Notes: generated by a model from the sequence alone, not told the origin. Shown: positions 1 through 9,047, numbered from the stretch's first letter. The stretch is 64,000 nt of DNA from Pseudoalteromonas rubra (GCF_005887115.1 NZ_PNCJ01000010.1:1-64000), one strand, 5' to 3'. Numbers and translations are program-made.

Positions 1-131
1 TTGTTCTCGACGATATTTTCTCGCCTCAAAATAGAACACTTAATTAGGCAAATTGGTATAAGAGGTTTTTAATGTTGTTAGCTTCATACTGGTTGGTTCA
101 GATTGAGCAAGTTTTGCGTGAAATTGATATT
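1..131. repeat. Partial, rearranged copies of the AATACCAATTT-ended dispersed element
   Basis: Bases 1-59 read as one arm of the element found whole at 11606-11817, in reverse orientation, ending in AAATTGGTAT at 50-59. Bases 60-131 then resemble the opposite arm in direct orientation, ending GTGAAATTGATATT at 118-131. Two ends therefore sit back to back with the central part missing, which suggests two neighbouring insertions or an internal deletion. The left part runs off the window, so its full size is unknown. Confidence 0.6.
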
Positions 132-145
132 ATTTCAAAGGCGAT

Positions 146-170
146 AAAAAAGCCGCGTAAACGCGGCTTT
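146..170 (-). terminator. Rho-independent terminator of the lipoprotein gene
   Basis: The stem GCCGCGT/ACGCGGC with an AA loop lies 20 bases past the stop codon of the minus-strand lipoprotein gene. Read on the minus strand it is followed by a run of T. A-rich and T-rich flanks on both sides make it potentially bidirectional. Confidence 0.85.
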
Positions 171-190
171 AATTCAGTTTACTCTAGTAA

Positions 191-2131
191 TTAGCTACCG
201 CCGGTACCTGTTAGGTTACGAACAGTACAAGTAACTGGGATATCAAGCGTTGCTGCTGTTGTGTTAGCTTCAATTGCCTGAGTGAACCACGTGTTGTTGT
301 TCGGGTTCTTATAACGAACGGTGTAAGCCGCCGAATCGCCATTCTCCAGGCTTACTTCAAACTGACCTGAAGGGTAGAAGGTCTTAACGAAGCGACCACC
401 ACGGAACAGCTGAGCAATTGTTGGTGTAGTGATTGGTGTAGGTTGCTCGTCTGCATCATTGCTTGCACACACAAACTGAGGTGTTAGTGGCTTAACAATG
501 TTAGCAGCAGGCGCTGTAGTCAGCTGCAGAGTACCACCATCTAGGTCACACAGGTCAGTGAACTGTACGCCTGATGCTACACCATTATCATCTAGGTTAA
601 GAGTTGTACCATCTGCCAGAGTAGCGCCATCCAGAATGTTCTCACCATCTTTCATCATTTTCAGTTTAACTGGGAATGAAGGTGGGTTTCTGAAAGTACC
701 TTTTGCAAGATTAGTGCGGTTGTATGCACCAATCAGTAGACGGTAGCTGTTAGCTTCAACCAGTACATCAGCATACACTTGGCTGTCAGCACCGTTTGAA
801 TCTTTGATGTCAAAGCTTAAGCGACGATTAGTACACTTATCAGCACCGATGATGTAAGTGAAGAAATCCAGGTTCCAGTATGACAGGTGGTTAACTGAAA
901 CAGCAACGTTATGTGTTGTTGCTTCTGCATTTGCATCTGCTTTAACTACACCATAGCTTTCGAAAGACCACTTACCTGCGTCTTCGTCGTAGCTCCATAC
1001 AGGGAAGATATCGTTCACTGCAATTTGACGTGGTGCTACAGCTTGAGTACATACACCGTTTTTAAACATGCCTGCTTCGGCAGCTGCTTTAACCGCTGCT
1101 GCATCAGATGCATCGCCGTCAAAAGTCATCGGACAAGTGTTTGACGTATTTTTGTCAACTTTCATTGCAACTTTGATGCTACCGCCATCGAAGTTATCAA
1201 CCTTGTTGTTGTTTTCGTCAACCAGCTCGATTGCAACAAAACCACCTGTAGCGAATGAACCTTCCCGACTAGTTGTTTCGTCTTCAGAGACTGTCAGGCC
1301 AAGGCCGCCAGGGAATGCATCAAGAGAAGACTCTTGTGTCGCCGCTGTGTCAAGTTCAGACGTTGAACGAGTTGCTTCGTTACCGAAGTAAGCAACAGTC
1401 AGAGTAGGTACTGATTGAAGCGGTTCATTGTTTTTGTCCAAGAACTTTGTGCCGTTATCCAAAGTAACCGATACACCACCGGCTGCTTTGTTAGTGTTCT
1501 TAGCAGCGTCAAGATCTTTGCTCAGCGTAATGCTGTCCGCACCGTTAAGTGCCAGACCACCATCAGCGGTGTAAGACGTTGTTACGCCATCGCCTGCAAG
1601 TGCTTCAAGTGTGCTTGTGGTCGCAATGATAGGCGCTGCATCATCAGCTTGCTCAAGAGAGCGAGCGGTAAGGCGAACCTGATCCGCAACATCGGTGTCT
1701 GTGCTCGAAAGCTCAACTGTACCTGAATTAGAAAGGAAACCATCAGCTGTGATTACGAAATCAAAGGACAGACCGTCAGCAGGAATTGCATCTACAGTAA
1801 ACGCGAATGAACCGCCTGTGGCTGCTCTATCTTCTTCTGTCAGTGCATCGCCCGCAGTATTCAGAATGCTCGCAGCGTTGCTGCTAGTAAAGTTGATGGT
1901 AGCGCTAACTTCGTCGCTCAGAGGCTGACCTGCAGAGTCTGTTACGACGATTGAGAATGAGCCTGCTTTCTTGTCAACAACAATGTCGTCAGGTAAAACA
2001 GCAACTGTTTTGTCTTGCGGTGGCTGCTGGATGTCAACATTATTGTCATTGTCGCTAAAGCAGCCTGCTAAACTAACCGTTACACCCAATGCCAGGGCAA
2101 GTTTAGTTAGTCTGAATTGTTTGTTTCCCAT
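191..2131 (-). CDS. Putative surface lipoprotein, unknown function
   Basis: The protein has about 646 residues. I place the start at the ATG at 2131 because AAGGA lies just upstream and because the signal peptide then begins at MGNKQF; an in-frame ATG 27 bases further upstream is less likely. The lipobox LAGC (Cys24) marks it as a lipoprotein, and an acidic Asp/Asn-rich tether follows. The body is rich in Thr, Ser, Ala and Asp, as expected for beta-sandwich extracellular domains. A stretch in the middle (FPVWSYDE, then HLSYWN) resembles segments seen in other large Gram-negative surface lipoproteins. I recognise no catalytic motif. It is followed by a good terminator and is probably monocistronic. 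Outer-membrane or surface location is inferred; the role is unknown. Confidence 0.8.
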   Translation of the reverse strand: MGNKQFRLTKLALALGVTVSLAGCFSDNDNNVDIQQPPQDKTVAVLPDDIVVDKKAGSFSIVVTDSAGQPLSDEVSATINFTSSNAASILNTAGDALTEEDRAATGGSFAFTVDAIPADGLSFDFVITADGFLSNSGTVELSSTDTDVADQVRLTARSLEQADDAAPIIATTSTLEALAGDGVTTSYTADGGLALNGADSITLSKDLDAAKNTNKAAGGVSVTLDNGTKFLDKNNEPLQSVPTLTVAYFGNEATRSTSELDTAATQESSLDAFPGGLGLTVSEDETTSREGSFATGGFVAIELVDENNNKVDNFDGGSIKVAMKVDKNTSNTCPMTFDGDASDAAAVKAAAEAGMFKNGVCTQAVAPRQIAVNDIFPVWSYDEDAGKWSFESYGVVKADANAEATTHNVAVSVNHLSYWNLDFFTYIIGADKCTNRRLSFDIKDSNGADSQVYADVLVEANSYRLLIGAYNRTNLAKGTFRNPPSFPVKLKMMKDGENILDGATLADGTTLNLDDNGVASGVQFTDLCDLDGGTLQLTTAPAANIVKPLTPQFVCASNDADEQPTPITTPTIAQLFRGGRFVKTFYPSGQFEVSLENGDSAAYTVRYKNPNNNTWFTQAIEANTTAATLDIPVTCTVRNLTGTGGS

Positions 2132-2374
2132 GATTTTTACCTTTTCCTTTAAATCCAAGTAAACTGAGAGTAGTCACTAATGCTTTGCAGATGTAAGAGA
2201 GCCTTGCCCCGCATGCAAATTAGTGTTTAGAGGATAAGCCGACATTAATTTTTCGTCAAGTGAACTGCTCGAACTTTATCCAAAATTTCACATAAAATAA
2301 TAACCTACTGATGTACTTTTAGGTTATCACGTTATATGTGTTAATAATCCATTTTTCTGAAGAATAATGAACGA

Positions 2375-3031
2375 TTAAATTTGTGCAAATGCATCTATAA
2401 AAGCTTGCAATTTAGTCAAATCTACGGGCTTTAAGCCGTCTGATGTTCTAACGATTAACCCTTTATCAACAAGTTCGGTGACCACGCGGCGATAGGCACG
2501 CTCTGTTGTGGCGAAACGTTCTGCTTCTGCGCTCACGGTTGAATAGGCACGCAACAGCGCCGGGTGATTGTTTTCGGCTCTGAGCAGACAGTCTTTAGCA
2601 ATGTTATAGCTCAAAGGCAGTAACAATTTGTCCAGGTTTATTTTTTGGTTCTCAGTGAATTTCGCTGCAATGGTTTGTGCGGTATACAGGCTCAACTCAG
2701 GCTGAGAAAGTAATAGTTGTCGCCAGTGTTTAAGTTCAATCAAATTATATTGGACATCATTAAGGCACGTCACTGTGTATATACAGGGTTGATTATTGAG
2801 CGCTTCAATTTCACCTATCAAAGTATTATTGCAGTCCAGCTGGCCAAGCAGCAGGCGTCGGCCATTCCCAACATCATAGCTGAAAGACACAGTACCACTT
2901 CTCACCAGGATCAGCTTTGTGAGGGGCTCATCCTGATGGATTAGCACTTCTTTTTTTGTGTGCTGAAAACTGTTACCTGCAAAACTGAGCAGTTGTTCCA
3001 CCAAAGTGGTTGAAAAATGATATTGAAACAT
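2375..3031 (-). CDS. Crp/Fnr-family transcriptional regulator (YeiL-like)
   Basis: The first half (about residues 15-125) is a cyclic-nucleotide-binding-type beta-barrel with glycines at typical turns (RSGTVSFSYDVGNGRR). The C-terminal ~75 residues read as a winged helix (AERFATTERAYRRVVTELVDKGLIVR). The general layout recalls E. coli YeiL. I prefer the ATG at 3031, giving 218 residues, over an upstream in-frame start at 3091: the family usually begins near this point, and the upstream start would place a palindrome (3046-3057) inside the coding sequence. The effector is not predictable from sequence. It stands alone between a lipoprotein gene and a divergent small membrane-protein gene. Confidence 0.75.
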   Translation of the reverse strand: MFQYHFSTTLVEQLLSFAGNSFQHTKKEVLIHQDEPLTKLILVRSGTVSFSYDVGNGRRLLLGQLDCNNTLIGEIEALNNQPCIYTVTCLNDVQYNLIELKHWRQLLLSQPELSLYTAQTIAAKFTENQKINLDKLLLPLSYNIAKDCLLRAENNHPALLRAYSTVSAEAERFATTERAYRRVVTELVDKGLIVRTSDGLKPVDLTKLQAFIDAFAQI

Positions 3032-3045
3032 CTGGATGGCTCTTC

Positions 3046-3057
3046 GGACAATTGTCC
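3046..3057. promoter_or_regulatory. Palindrome GGACAATTGTCC upstream of the Crp/Fnr-type regulator
   Basis: This is a perfect 12-base inverted repeat 15 bases upstream of the preferred start codon of the regulator. Its position suits an autoregulatory operator overlapping the promoter or leader. The sequence matches neither the FNR (TTGAT-N4-ATCAA) nor the CRP (TGTGA-N6-TCACA) consensus. Function is inferred from position and symmetry only. Confidence 0.35.
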
Positions 3058-3347
3058 TATTTATTAATTTGTTATGAAGATAGCATGACACTTATCGGTT
3101 TCACGCTAACTCACCCGATTGAGAGGCTAAGTGCTTTTCACCCCCGTTCCCGTGTTAGAGCTTATTTCAGGTCCTAATTTCTGTGGGGTTTAGTGAGTTA
3201 GCCTTTTTATTCGTGTAGCCTGTGTTGATGGCAACCGCGGTTTTTATTAACGCAGGTCAACGCCAGCTAAGCTGATATCATTATCCAGCATTCTGAGCCT
3301 TGGCGTCTACACTGAATAATGCTAACTCACTTGCGAGGAGAGAACAA

Positions 3348-3578
3348 ATGACTTGGGAACTTTTAGGTTATATTGCGTCTGCTTTTTTAGTCATTTCTCT
3401 GATGATGTCCAATGTGGTTAAATTACGTTGGTTCAACCTCGCAGGGTGTATTTGCTTCACCATATATGGGGTCATGATAACGGCCTGGCCCGTTGCCTTA
3501 ACCAATGGTTTGTTGGCACTGGTAAATATTTATCATCTGGCTAAGCTGCACAAGGCTGATAACAGTCCTCAGTCATAG
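3348..3578 (+). CDS. Small YgjV-like inner-membrane protein
   Basis: The product is 76 residues long, starting at the ATG at 3348 behind a clear GAGGAG ribosome-binding site; an in-frame upstream start at 3300 has no such site. About three hydrophobic segments cover residues 4-20, 25-42 and 43-60. The pattern LLGYIASAFLVISLMM then LRWFNLAGCICFTIYG matches the YgjV family of bacterial inner-membrane proteins. Its function is unknown. It is transcribed convergently with the amidohydrolase gene and divergently from the Crp/Fnr-type regulator. Confidence 0.75.
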   Translation: MTWELLGYIASAFLVISLMMSNVVKLRWFNLAGCICFTIYGVMITAWPVALTNGLLALVNIYHLAKLHKADNSPQS

Positions 3579-3582
3579 AGCG

Positions 3583-3604
3583 AGCGCGGTTACACGACCG
3601 CGCT
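3583..3604 (+). terminator. Hairpin after the YgjV-like gene
   Basis: The inverted repeat GCGCGGT/ACCGCGC with a six-base loop starts six bases after the stop codon. The T tract behind it (GTGTATTTATTTTA) is imperfect. It lies between two convergent genes and may serve both. Confidence 0.6.
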
Positions 3605-3628
3605 GTGTATTTATTTTATCATCATCGA

Positions 3629-5272
3629 TTAATCTTTCGAATAACGTAACTGACCTGCAATCCAGGTTTGCATGACCTGAATATCCCTTATTTCCTGCTC
3701 CGGTACTTTGAAATAATCTTTATCCAGTAAGATAAAGTCAGCCCATTTCCCTTGCTCCAGACTTCCCAGTTTGAATTCCTGAAAGGCCGCATAAGCCGCG
3801 TCCAGAGTGAATGCCTGCAAAGCTTGTTTGCGGGTTAATCGCTCGTGGTTACGCCAGCCCTGCTGCGGATGTTGTTGGGCATTCATACGGGTAATGGCGG
3901 CATGTAGGCCATGGAACGGATTAGCCAATTCTACGGGAAAGTCTGAGCCAGCCGCGACTTTGCTGCCTTGTTGTAAGAAAGTTTGCCATGCGTAGGCACC
4001 TTGTAATTGTTCGTCGGTGAGCCTCTGCTCAGCCATGTGCATATCCGATGTTGCGTGTATGGGTTGCATCGAGGGAATGATATCCAGAGTTTTAAAACGG
4101 GGAATATCGCTCGGTTCAATGATCTGGGCGTGTTCGATCCGATTCCTTAGCAGTTTCCCCCCAGTTGTTTTGAACACATTTTCGTAGCTATCCAACACCA
4201 GACGATTGGCTCGGTCCCCTATTGCATGAGTATGTGCACTGAAACCATGTCTCACGGCCTGTGCAATAAGTTGTTCGAGGTGTTGGGGTTGTTCTAGCAT
4301 GAGCCCCCGATATCCCTGACGGTCTTTATATTCTTTGAGCAGTGCAGCGCCGCGGCTGCCCAAAGCCCCGTCTGCGTAGATTTTGACACTGCGAATAGAC
4401 AGCATATCGCGTTTATCTTTATAAACCCCGGTTTGCAGCATGCTCTCCAGTTGTGGATCAGCCGCGCTGAGCATAGCATAGATACGCAGCGGCAACGTTT
4501 GGGTTTCTGCTCGGCTGCGGTACAGCTTCCAGGTTTGTTTGTCGATGCCCGCATCATGTGCGCTGGTAATTCCCAGGCTGAGCAGATGCGCGCCGGCTTT
4601 GTTCAAAGACTGGCTTAGATGCGCAGATGAGGTGGGTGGAATAAATCTTTTGACCAGGCTTTCAGCCTTATCGATAAATATGCCTGTTGGGTTACCTGAC
4701 GCGTGGCGAATGATCTCTCCACCCGCGGGAGACTGACTCTGGGCGTTGATCCCGGCTAATGCCATGGCTTTACTATTCACCCAGATTGCATGTCCATCAA
4801 CACGTGTAAGTACGACAGGTCTGTCTTTTACAAATCTATCCAAATCCTCAGCTGTCGGAAACGTACTGGGTGTCCAGCGGGTTTGATCCCAGCCTCGCCC
4901 CAGGATCCACCCTTTGGGGTTTTCTTTACTGAAATCCGCTAATAATTTGCCGACTTCTTCGACTGAACCAGCTTCACGAATGTCAAGCCGGGAGAGGTTA
5001 TTTCCCAGCCCAATAACATGACCATGTGCGTCAATGAGGCCGGGTAGTAAAGTCATACCCTGACCATTAAACTTGCTGGCTTTTGGGTACTGGTTAGCCA
5101 GTTGTTTGTCGCCAGTTCTGACGACTTTACCATCTTTGATCACCAGGGTCGAAAAGGTGTTAATTTCTCCACCTCGGGTCGGTGTGTAGCCGTTGACATT
5201 GTGTATCAGTGTGAACTGAGCCATGCTGATCCCACTGAATAAGATCAGTGCCAGGTAAATTAACCGGATCAT
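3629..5272 (-). CDS. Secreted metal-dependent amidohydrolase, YtcJ/NfdA type
   Basis: The product has 547 residues with an N-terminal signal peptide (hydrophobic LIYLALILFSG, cleavage near SMA-Q), so it is probably periplasmic. The amidohydrolase_3 layout is visible. A small N-terminal beta domain carries GLIDAHGHVIGLG with the HxH metal pair. The central TIM barrel has SVKIYADGALGSRG, SAHTHAIGDRAN and RIEHAQI. The C-terminal segment carries the metal-binding Asp region AAGSDFPVE, then ADFILLDKD. The family hydrolyses amide, formamide or ester bonds of small molecules; the substrate here cannot be told. The length is normal for the family. It appears to be a single-gene unit. Confidence 0.85.
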   Translation of the reverse strand: MIRLIYLALILFSGISMAQFTLIHNVNGYTPTRGGEINTFSTLVIKDGKVVRTGDKQLANQYPKASKFNGQGMTLLPGLIDAHGHVIGLGNNLSRLDIREAGSVEEVGKLLADFSKENPKGWILGRGWDQTRWTPSTFPTAEDLDRFVKDRPVVLTRVDGHAIWVNSKAMALAGINAQSQSPAGGEIIRHASGNPTGIFIDKAESLVKRFIPPTSSAHLSQSLNKAGAHLLSLGITSAHDAGIDKQTWKLYRSRAETQTLPLRIYAMLSAADPQLESMLQTGVYKDKRDMLSIRSVKIYADGALGSRGAALLKEYKDRQGYRGLMLEQPQHLEQLIAQAVRHGFSAHTHAIGDRANRLVLDSYENVFKTTGGKLLRNRIEHAQIIEPSDIPRFKTLDIIPSMQPIHATSDMHMAEQRLTDEQLQGAYAWQTFLQQGSKVAAGSDFPVELANPFHGLHAAITRMNAQQHPQQGWRNHERLTRKQALQAFTLDAAYAAFQEFKLGSLEQGKWADFILLDKDYFKVPEQEIRDIQVMQTWIAGQLRYSKD

Positions 5273-5407
5273 GACAGGGTTTTCCTTGTGTTATTTTATT
5301 CGTTTATCCACCAATACCGTATTTTCCTTTAAAAAGACATCGAACTGAGACCAAAAAGTGACTGTGGTATTATAAAATGGTGTCAAACACACTTGTTAGG
5401 GTCAGAA

Positions 5408-5908
5408 ATGCGGTTATTTATGGTGTACCTGGGCGGCCGGTTGAGTGGTTGCCATATTGAAATGCATGACATACGGTTTGTCGTTGGTGTGCGTATCGAA
5501 GATACTTTTAGCGCCTTGAAACAACAATGGGTAGGGGACAAGGATAAAGTGCATATGGACAGCTATGTTGCACTGCAGCATATCGACGGATATGAGGTTG
5601 ATTTGGTCAGCGAACCGCCCGAGCAACAGCCTAATCTTTATTTCGTTAATCTGGGTGGATATCAGCGCGACTCTTTGGCTGAGCAGCACGCATTTGGGTT
5701 GTTTGTTGCACCCACAGCCCAGGCAGCAAAGGCACGCGCTTTAGACACTTTGCTGCCTCAGGTGGAGTTGCGTCATAAAGATGATTTGTATGAGGTAGAT
5801 GACTGCATAATGTTAGATCTCATTGATGGCCAGCACTATGTTCGTCTGACACCCAGTGGTCAGTCACAATCGCTTGCTCCACAATGGTTTGGCTATCACA
5901 AACTGTGA
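5408..5908 (+). CDS. DUF1543 domain protein
   Basis: The product has 166 residues from the ATG at 5408; a TTG five codons upstream is possible but has no better ribosome-binding site. The N-terminal signature MVYLGGRLSGCHIEMHD, then DIRFVVGVRIEDTF, matches DUF1543. Family members are small cytoplasmic proteins that carry one or two copies of this ~80-residue unit. Here the first copy is clear (about residues 1-85). A second, weaker one may lie at about 85-165 (VNLGGYQRDSLAEQHAFGLFVA, then ARALDTLLP). Function is unknown. There is no signal peptide or membrane segment. Confidence 0.75.
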   Translation: MRLFMVYLGGRLSGCHIEMHDIRFVVGVRIEDTFSALKQQWVGDKDKVHMDSYVALQHIDGYEVDLVSEPPEQQPNLYFVNLGGYQRDSLAEQHAFGLFVAPTAQAAKARALDTLLPQVELRHKDDLYEVDDCIMLDLIDGQHYVRLTPSGQSQSLAPQWFGYHKL

Positions 5909-5926
5909 TCGTTAAAGCGCCATTGT

Positions 5927-6130
5927 TTAATCCTCTTTATCTGCTTTGATGGCGATTTTTATGGCGATAATGACAATGGCAAACATTAGAAAAGGCAGGG
6001 CCGCTAAGGCATATTCTGCGATATGGCTATCCTGATAGTTGGGCTGCAAAATAAAGTGCCCGCCAATACACAATGCGATACTCACGAAGAGTAAAGGCAG
6101 CATTTTCAGTTCTTTATTTGGTTTGCTCAT
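5927..6130 (-). CDS. Small two-helix membrane protein
   Basis: The product has about 67 residues from the ATG at 6130; another in-frame ATG at 6148 would add six residues, and neither has a strong ribosome-binding site. Two hydrophobic stretches (LPLLFVSIALCIGGHFIL and LAALPFLMFAIVIIAIKIAI) predict two transmembrane helices, with a charged KADKED tail. I do not recognise the family. It lies between the convergent DUF1543 gene and the divergent proB gene. Confidence 0.55.
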   Translation of the reverse strand: MSKPNKELKMLPLLFVSIALCIGGHFILQPNYQDSHIAEYALAALPFLMFAIVIIAIKIAIKADKED

Positions 6131-6310
6131 GGTGTCAGCCCCATTCAATACTTAACGTCACTGGCTTTTTAAACGAGTTGGCCTGACAACGCAAGCGATA
6201 GTGAGCCTTTCTTTGATCCAGCGCTTTTTATGGTCACCGATTTTTTTGCGTTCACCTTCGTGTTATAACAGGGCTCAATGCCTGTCATTTGTACAGTGAA
6301 GGAATGAGGA

Positions 6311-7435
6311 ATGAAAAAAAGTAAGGTCGTAGTGATCAAGCTGGGTACCAGTGTATTAACAGCCGGTACAGACAAGCTGAATAAGCCTCGCATGGTCGAT
6401 ATCGTCACCCAGTGTATGGCGCTAAAACAACAGGGGTATTCACCCGTTCTTGTGTCTAGTGGTGCGGTAGCAGCCGGCAGAGATGCTGTTGCGCATAGTG
6501 TCGGTGTTTCGATTGCAGAGAAACAGATGCTGGCCGCTATTGGTCAGGGCCAGCTTATCCATCTGTGGCAGTCGGTGTTTTCCTTATTTGAGCAGCCGGT
6601 GGCTCAGTTGTTGCTAACCCGTGCAGATGTTGAAGATCGGGAGCGTTATCTCAATGCCCGGGATACTATCACTCAGTTGTTAAAACATCAGGTGATCCCC
6701 ATTGTGAATGAAAATGATGCCGTCGCCACGTCTGAAATTAAAGTCGGTGATAATGACAACTTGTCAGCGCTCGTGGCTATTCTGGCCAATGCTGACAAGC
6801 TCATGCTGTTGACGGATCAGCCCGGTTTGTTCACTGCCGATCCTCGCAGCAACCCCAAGGCAACATTGATCTCGGAAGTCGAGTTTATCGACCAGTCTTT
6901 AATGGCATTAGCGGGAGGCGCAGGTAGCAAGCTGGGCACAGGGGGGATGTACACAAAACTCGAAGCTGCGCGTACAGCACAGCGCGCCGGTATCGAGACT
7001 ATTATTGCTAAAGGTGCTGAGCCGCAGGTGATCGAGCAGGTGATGGCAGGTACGGCAGAAAGTACCACCTTTGTCCGTTTTGACGCGCCCCTGGAGGGAC
7101 GTAAAAAATGGCTGCTTTCCGGTCCTAAATCAACGGGGTATGTACAATGTGACCCCGGTGCGGTGACGGCCATTACTCATCAGGGGGCTAGTTTACTGGC
7201 CAAAGGGATAGTCGCTATCGGAGGTGAGTTTTCTCGCGGCGATGTGATAGAAATACGAGACCTAGATAGTCAGTTGGTTGCAAAAGGGTTAGTGGCATTT
7301 GATCATCAGGAAATGGATCAAATTAAACGCTTACACAGCAGTGAGATCCCTCTGACACTGGGCTACCCAGCGTCCAACGTTGTTGTGCACCGCGATGACT
7401 TGGTGTTGTTGGATGTGTATGCCGGGTCAGTTTAA
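6311..7435 (+). CDS. proB: Glutamate 5-kinase
   Basis: The enzyme phosphorylates L-glutamate with ATP, the first step of proline synthesis. The amino-acid kinase domain covers about residues 1-255, with VVVIKLGTSVL, VSSGAVAAGRD, VNENDAVAT and LTDQPGLFTADPR. A PUA domain follows at about 275-370 (GAVTAITHQGASLLAKGIV, RGDVIEI). At 374 residues it is full length. The ATG follows GAATGAGGA, a good ribosome-binding site. The usual partner proA (glutamate-5-semialdehyde dehydrogenase) is not next to it; the following gene encodes a GGDEF protein. The enzyme is expected to be feedback-inhibited by proline, as in the family. Confidence 0.95.
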   Translation: MKKSKVVVIKLGTSVLTAGTDKLNKPRMVDIVTQCMALKQQGYSPVLVSSGAVAAGRDAVAHSVGVSIAEKQMLAAIGQGQLIHLWQSVFSLFEQPVAQLLLTRADVEDRERYLNARDTITQLLKHQVIPIVNENDAVATSEIKVGDNDNLSALVAILANADKLMLLTDQPGLFTADPRSNPKATLISEVEFIDQSLMALAGGAGSKLGTGGMYTKLEAARTAQRAGIETIIAKGAEPQVIEQVMAGTAESTTFVRFDAPLEGRKKWLLSGPKSTGYVQCDPGAVTAITHQGASLLAKGIVAIGGEFSRGDVIEIRDLDSQLVAKGLVAFDHQEMDQIKRLHSSEIPLTLGYPASNVVVHRDDLVLLDVYAGSV

Positions 7436-7448
7436 GACTTTATCTTCC

Positions 7449-7483
7449 GCCTGCGCCAATTGAATAGAATTCATTGCGCAGGC
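7449..7483 (+). terminator. Long hairpin after proB
   Basis: The arms GCCTGCGC and GCGCAGGC enclose a second, near-perfect pairing (TGAAT/ATTCA). The whole hairpin starts 14 bases after the proB stop. It lacks a strong T tract, so it may stabilise the 3' end rather than act as a classical terminator. Confidence 0.5.
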
Positions 7484-7558
7484 ATGTTTGCATGGGATTA
7501 TTGAAAGCTGGTAAATAAACGCTAATCTTTAGAGTGAATCTGATCACCGGGCAACCAT

Positions 7559-8512
7559 GTGACTATATCCACTTGCGGACACGAATACACCATCAGCTTA
7601 TTGCAGCTCAAAGAAGAGCAGGCGTTGTATCAGCAGTTTTGTGACATTCTGGCATCTTTGCTGCCAGATTCGGCACTGAGCTTTTTTATTCGCCCCAGCC
7701 TGTCACGCAAAGAGTCCCTGAAGCTGGTTTATCAGCAACATGTGGCGCAGTCGCTGGCATTAGAAGATATGCTCGACAAAGCCCAGTTGTGCAGAGGTAA
7801 GCCAGCGTTGATCAGCAAATCCTACACCTGCATGCCCTTGCGACTTGACGACCAGGTGATTGGCTTACTTTGGGTCTACGAGGCGCTCACTCCGGCTAAC
7901 TGTAACCTGACGGCACACCTGATGAATGTATTCTTTCATCAGTGGCATACGTTAGCCTTGGCCAGAATTGACCCTTTGTCTCAGTTACTCAATAGGCAAA
8001 CTTTCGACGAAAGAGTACTTCAGATAGCATCTGGGCAGGGATTTTTGCAGCCAAGAGAAGCACATAATGCGCGCAACTGGTATCTTGCGCTGTTTGATAT
8101 CGACCATTTTAAGCGTGTGAATGACTCCTTCGGTCATGTCATCGGTGACGAAGTGATCTTGCTGACTGCGCAATACCTCAAAGACAATTTTCGCGCGGAA
8201 GACTATGTCTTTCGTTATGGTGGTGAGGAGTTTGCTATTCTGTTTCAGGCACATTCAGATACAGAAGCGCAGTCATTGCTGGACAGAGTGCGTGATGTCA
8301 TAGGCCTGGCTACGTTTCCTCAGGTAAAGACCGTCACGTTGAGTGGAGGTTACACTGAAGTCACGGACGTGATGCAAGTCTCTGAGTTAGTTAACCAGGC
8401 AGACAGGGCGCTCTATCATGCTAAGCAGCATGGTCGGAATAAAGTCGTCTTTTTCGGTGCTCTGGGGCTTGAATCTGAACAAGTTGCAAGCTCAGATATC
8501 GAACTTTTTTAA
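7559..8512 (+). CDS. Diguanylate cyclase, GAF-like sensor plus GGDEF
   Basis: The product has 317 residues, apparently starting at a GTG; no strong ribosome-binding site is visible, so the start is uncertain. Residues 1-140 look like a GAF-type sensory domain without membrane helices. The GGDEF domain fills about 145-300, with LFDIDHFKRVNDSFGH and the active-site motif RYGGEEFAIL. An RxxD inhibitory site (RAED) lies five residues before GGEEF, so product inhibition by c-di-GMP is likely. The intact motif predicts synthesis of c-di-GMP from two GTP. The signal sensed is unknown. It is separated from proB by a hairpin and is probably transcribed alone. Confidence 0.85.
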   Translation: MTISTCGHEYTISLLQLKEEQALYQQFCDILASLLPDSALSFFIRPSLSRKESLKLVYQQHVAQSLALEDMLDKAQLCRGKPALISKSYTCMPLRLDDQVIGLLWVYEALTPANCNLTAHLMNVFFHQWHTLALARIDPLSQLLNRQTFDERVLQIASGQGFLQPREAHNARNWYLALFDIDHFKRVNDSFGHVIGDEVILLTAQYLKDNFRAEDYVFRYGGEEFAILFQAHSDTEAQSLLDRVRDVIGLATFPQVKTVTLSGGYTEVTDVMQVSELVNQADRALYHAKQHGRNKVVFFGALGLESEQVASSDIELF

Positions 8513-8581
8513 GCCAATATGTACCAATTATCCGGGAAGTTTGTGGTATTCTACGCGCCATGAAAATCCTGGAGTCTAACT

Positions 8582-8947
8582 ATGAAATTAATCCGTATGC
8601 TTCTTGGCAGTCTGATCTTACTGTTTGATTTTATCTTTACCCCGCGCAGCAAAAAACGCCCGGCAGATGCTCAGGCGAAGTTGGATGCGCAAACTGCTAA
8701 TTTGAAGCTGTATCAGTTCAAGGGCTGCCCGTTTTGCGTCAAGGTTCGCCGTGCCGCTAAGCGCGAAGGGCTGAAGCTGGAAACCCGTGATGCCATGAAC
8801 AATCAGGTATATCGTCAGGAACTGCAAGAGCAGGGTGGTAAAATTAAGGTGCCTTGTCTTCGAATTGAAGAGCAAAACCAGGTGACCTGGTTGTATGAAT
8901 CGAACGACATTGTGGCGTACTTACAAAAGCTTGAACAGGCAGCCTGA
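8582..8947 (+). CDS. Membrane-anchored glutaredoxin-like protein
   Basis: The product has 121 residues. An N-terminal hydrophobic segment (residues 4-20) is followed by a positively charged stretch (RSKKR), suggesting an inner-membrane anchor with the domain in the cytoplasm. The glutaredoxin/thioredoxin fold starts near residue 40 with YQFKGCPFCVKVRRAA. CPFC is the redox-active pair. KVPCLRI supplies the cis-proline region (VPCL), and SNDIVAYL is the typical C-terminal helix of glutaredoxin or GST N-terminal domains. It probably reduces glutathione mixed disulfides or handles thiols near the membrane; the partner is unknown. The ATG has a GGAGTC ribosome-binding site. Confidence 0.8.
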   Translation: MKLIRMLLGSLILLFDFIFTPRSKKRPADAQAKLDAQTANLKLYQFKGCPFCVKVRRAAKREGLKLETRDAMNNQVYRQELQEQGGKIKVPCLRIEEQNQVTWLYESNDIVAYLQKLEQAA

Positions 8948-9047
8948 GCGCGACACCCGTAAACTGCATATCAGCGGTTTGCCCGTACAAGGGGCTATGC
9001 TAGCATTAGCCTCATGACCTCATTAGACATAATTTAAGAGAAAAAAC

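Noticed and set aside
6311..8512. proBA operon
   Set aside because: No proA follows; the next gene is a GGDEF protein behind a hairpin.
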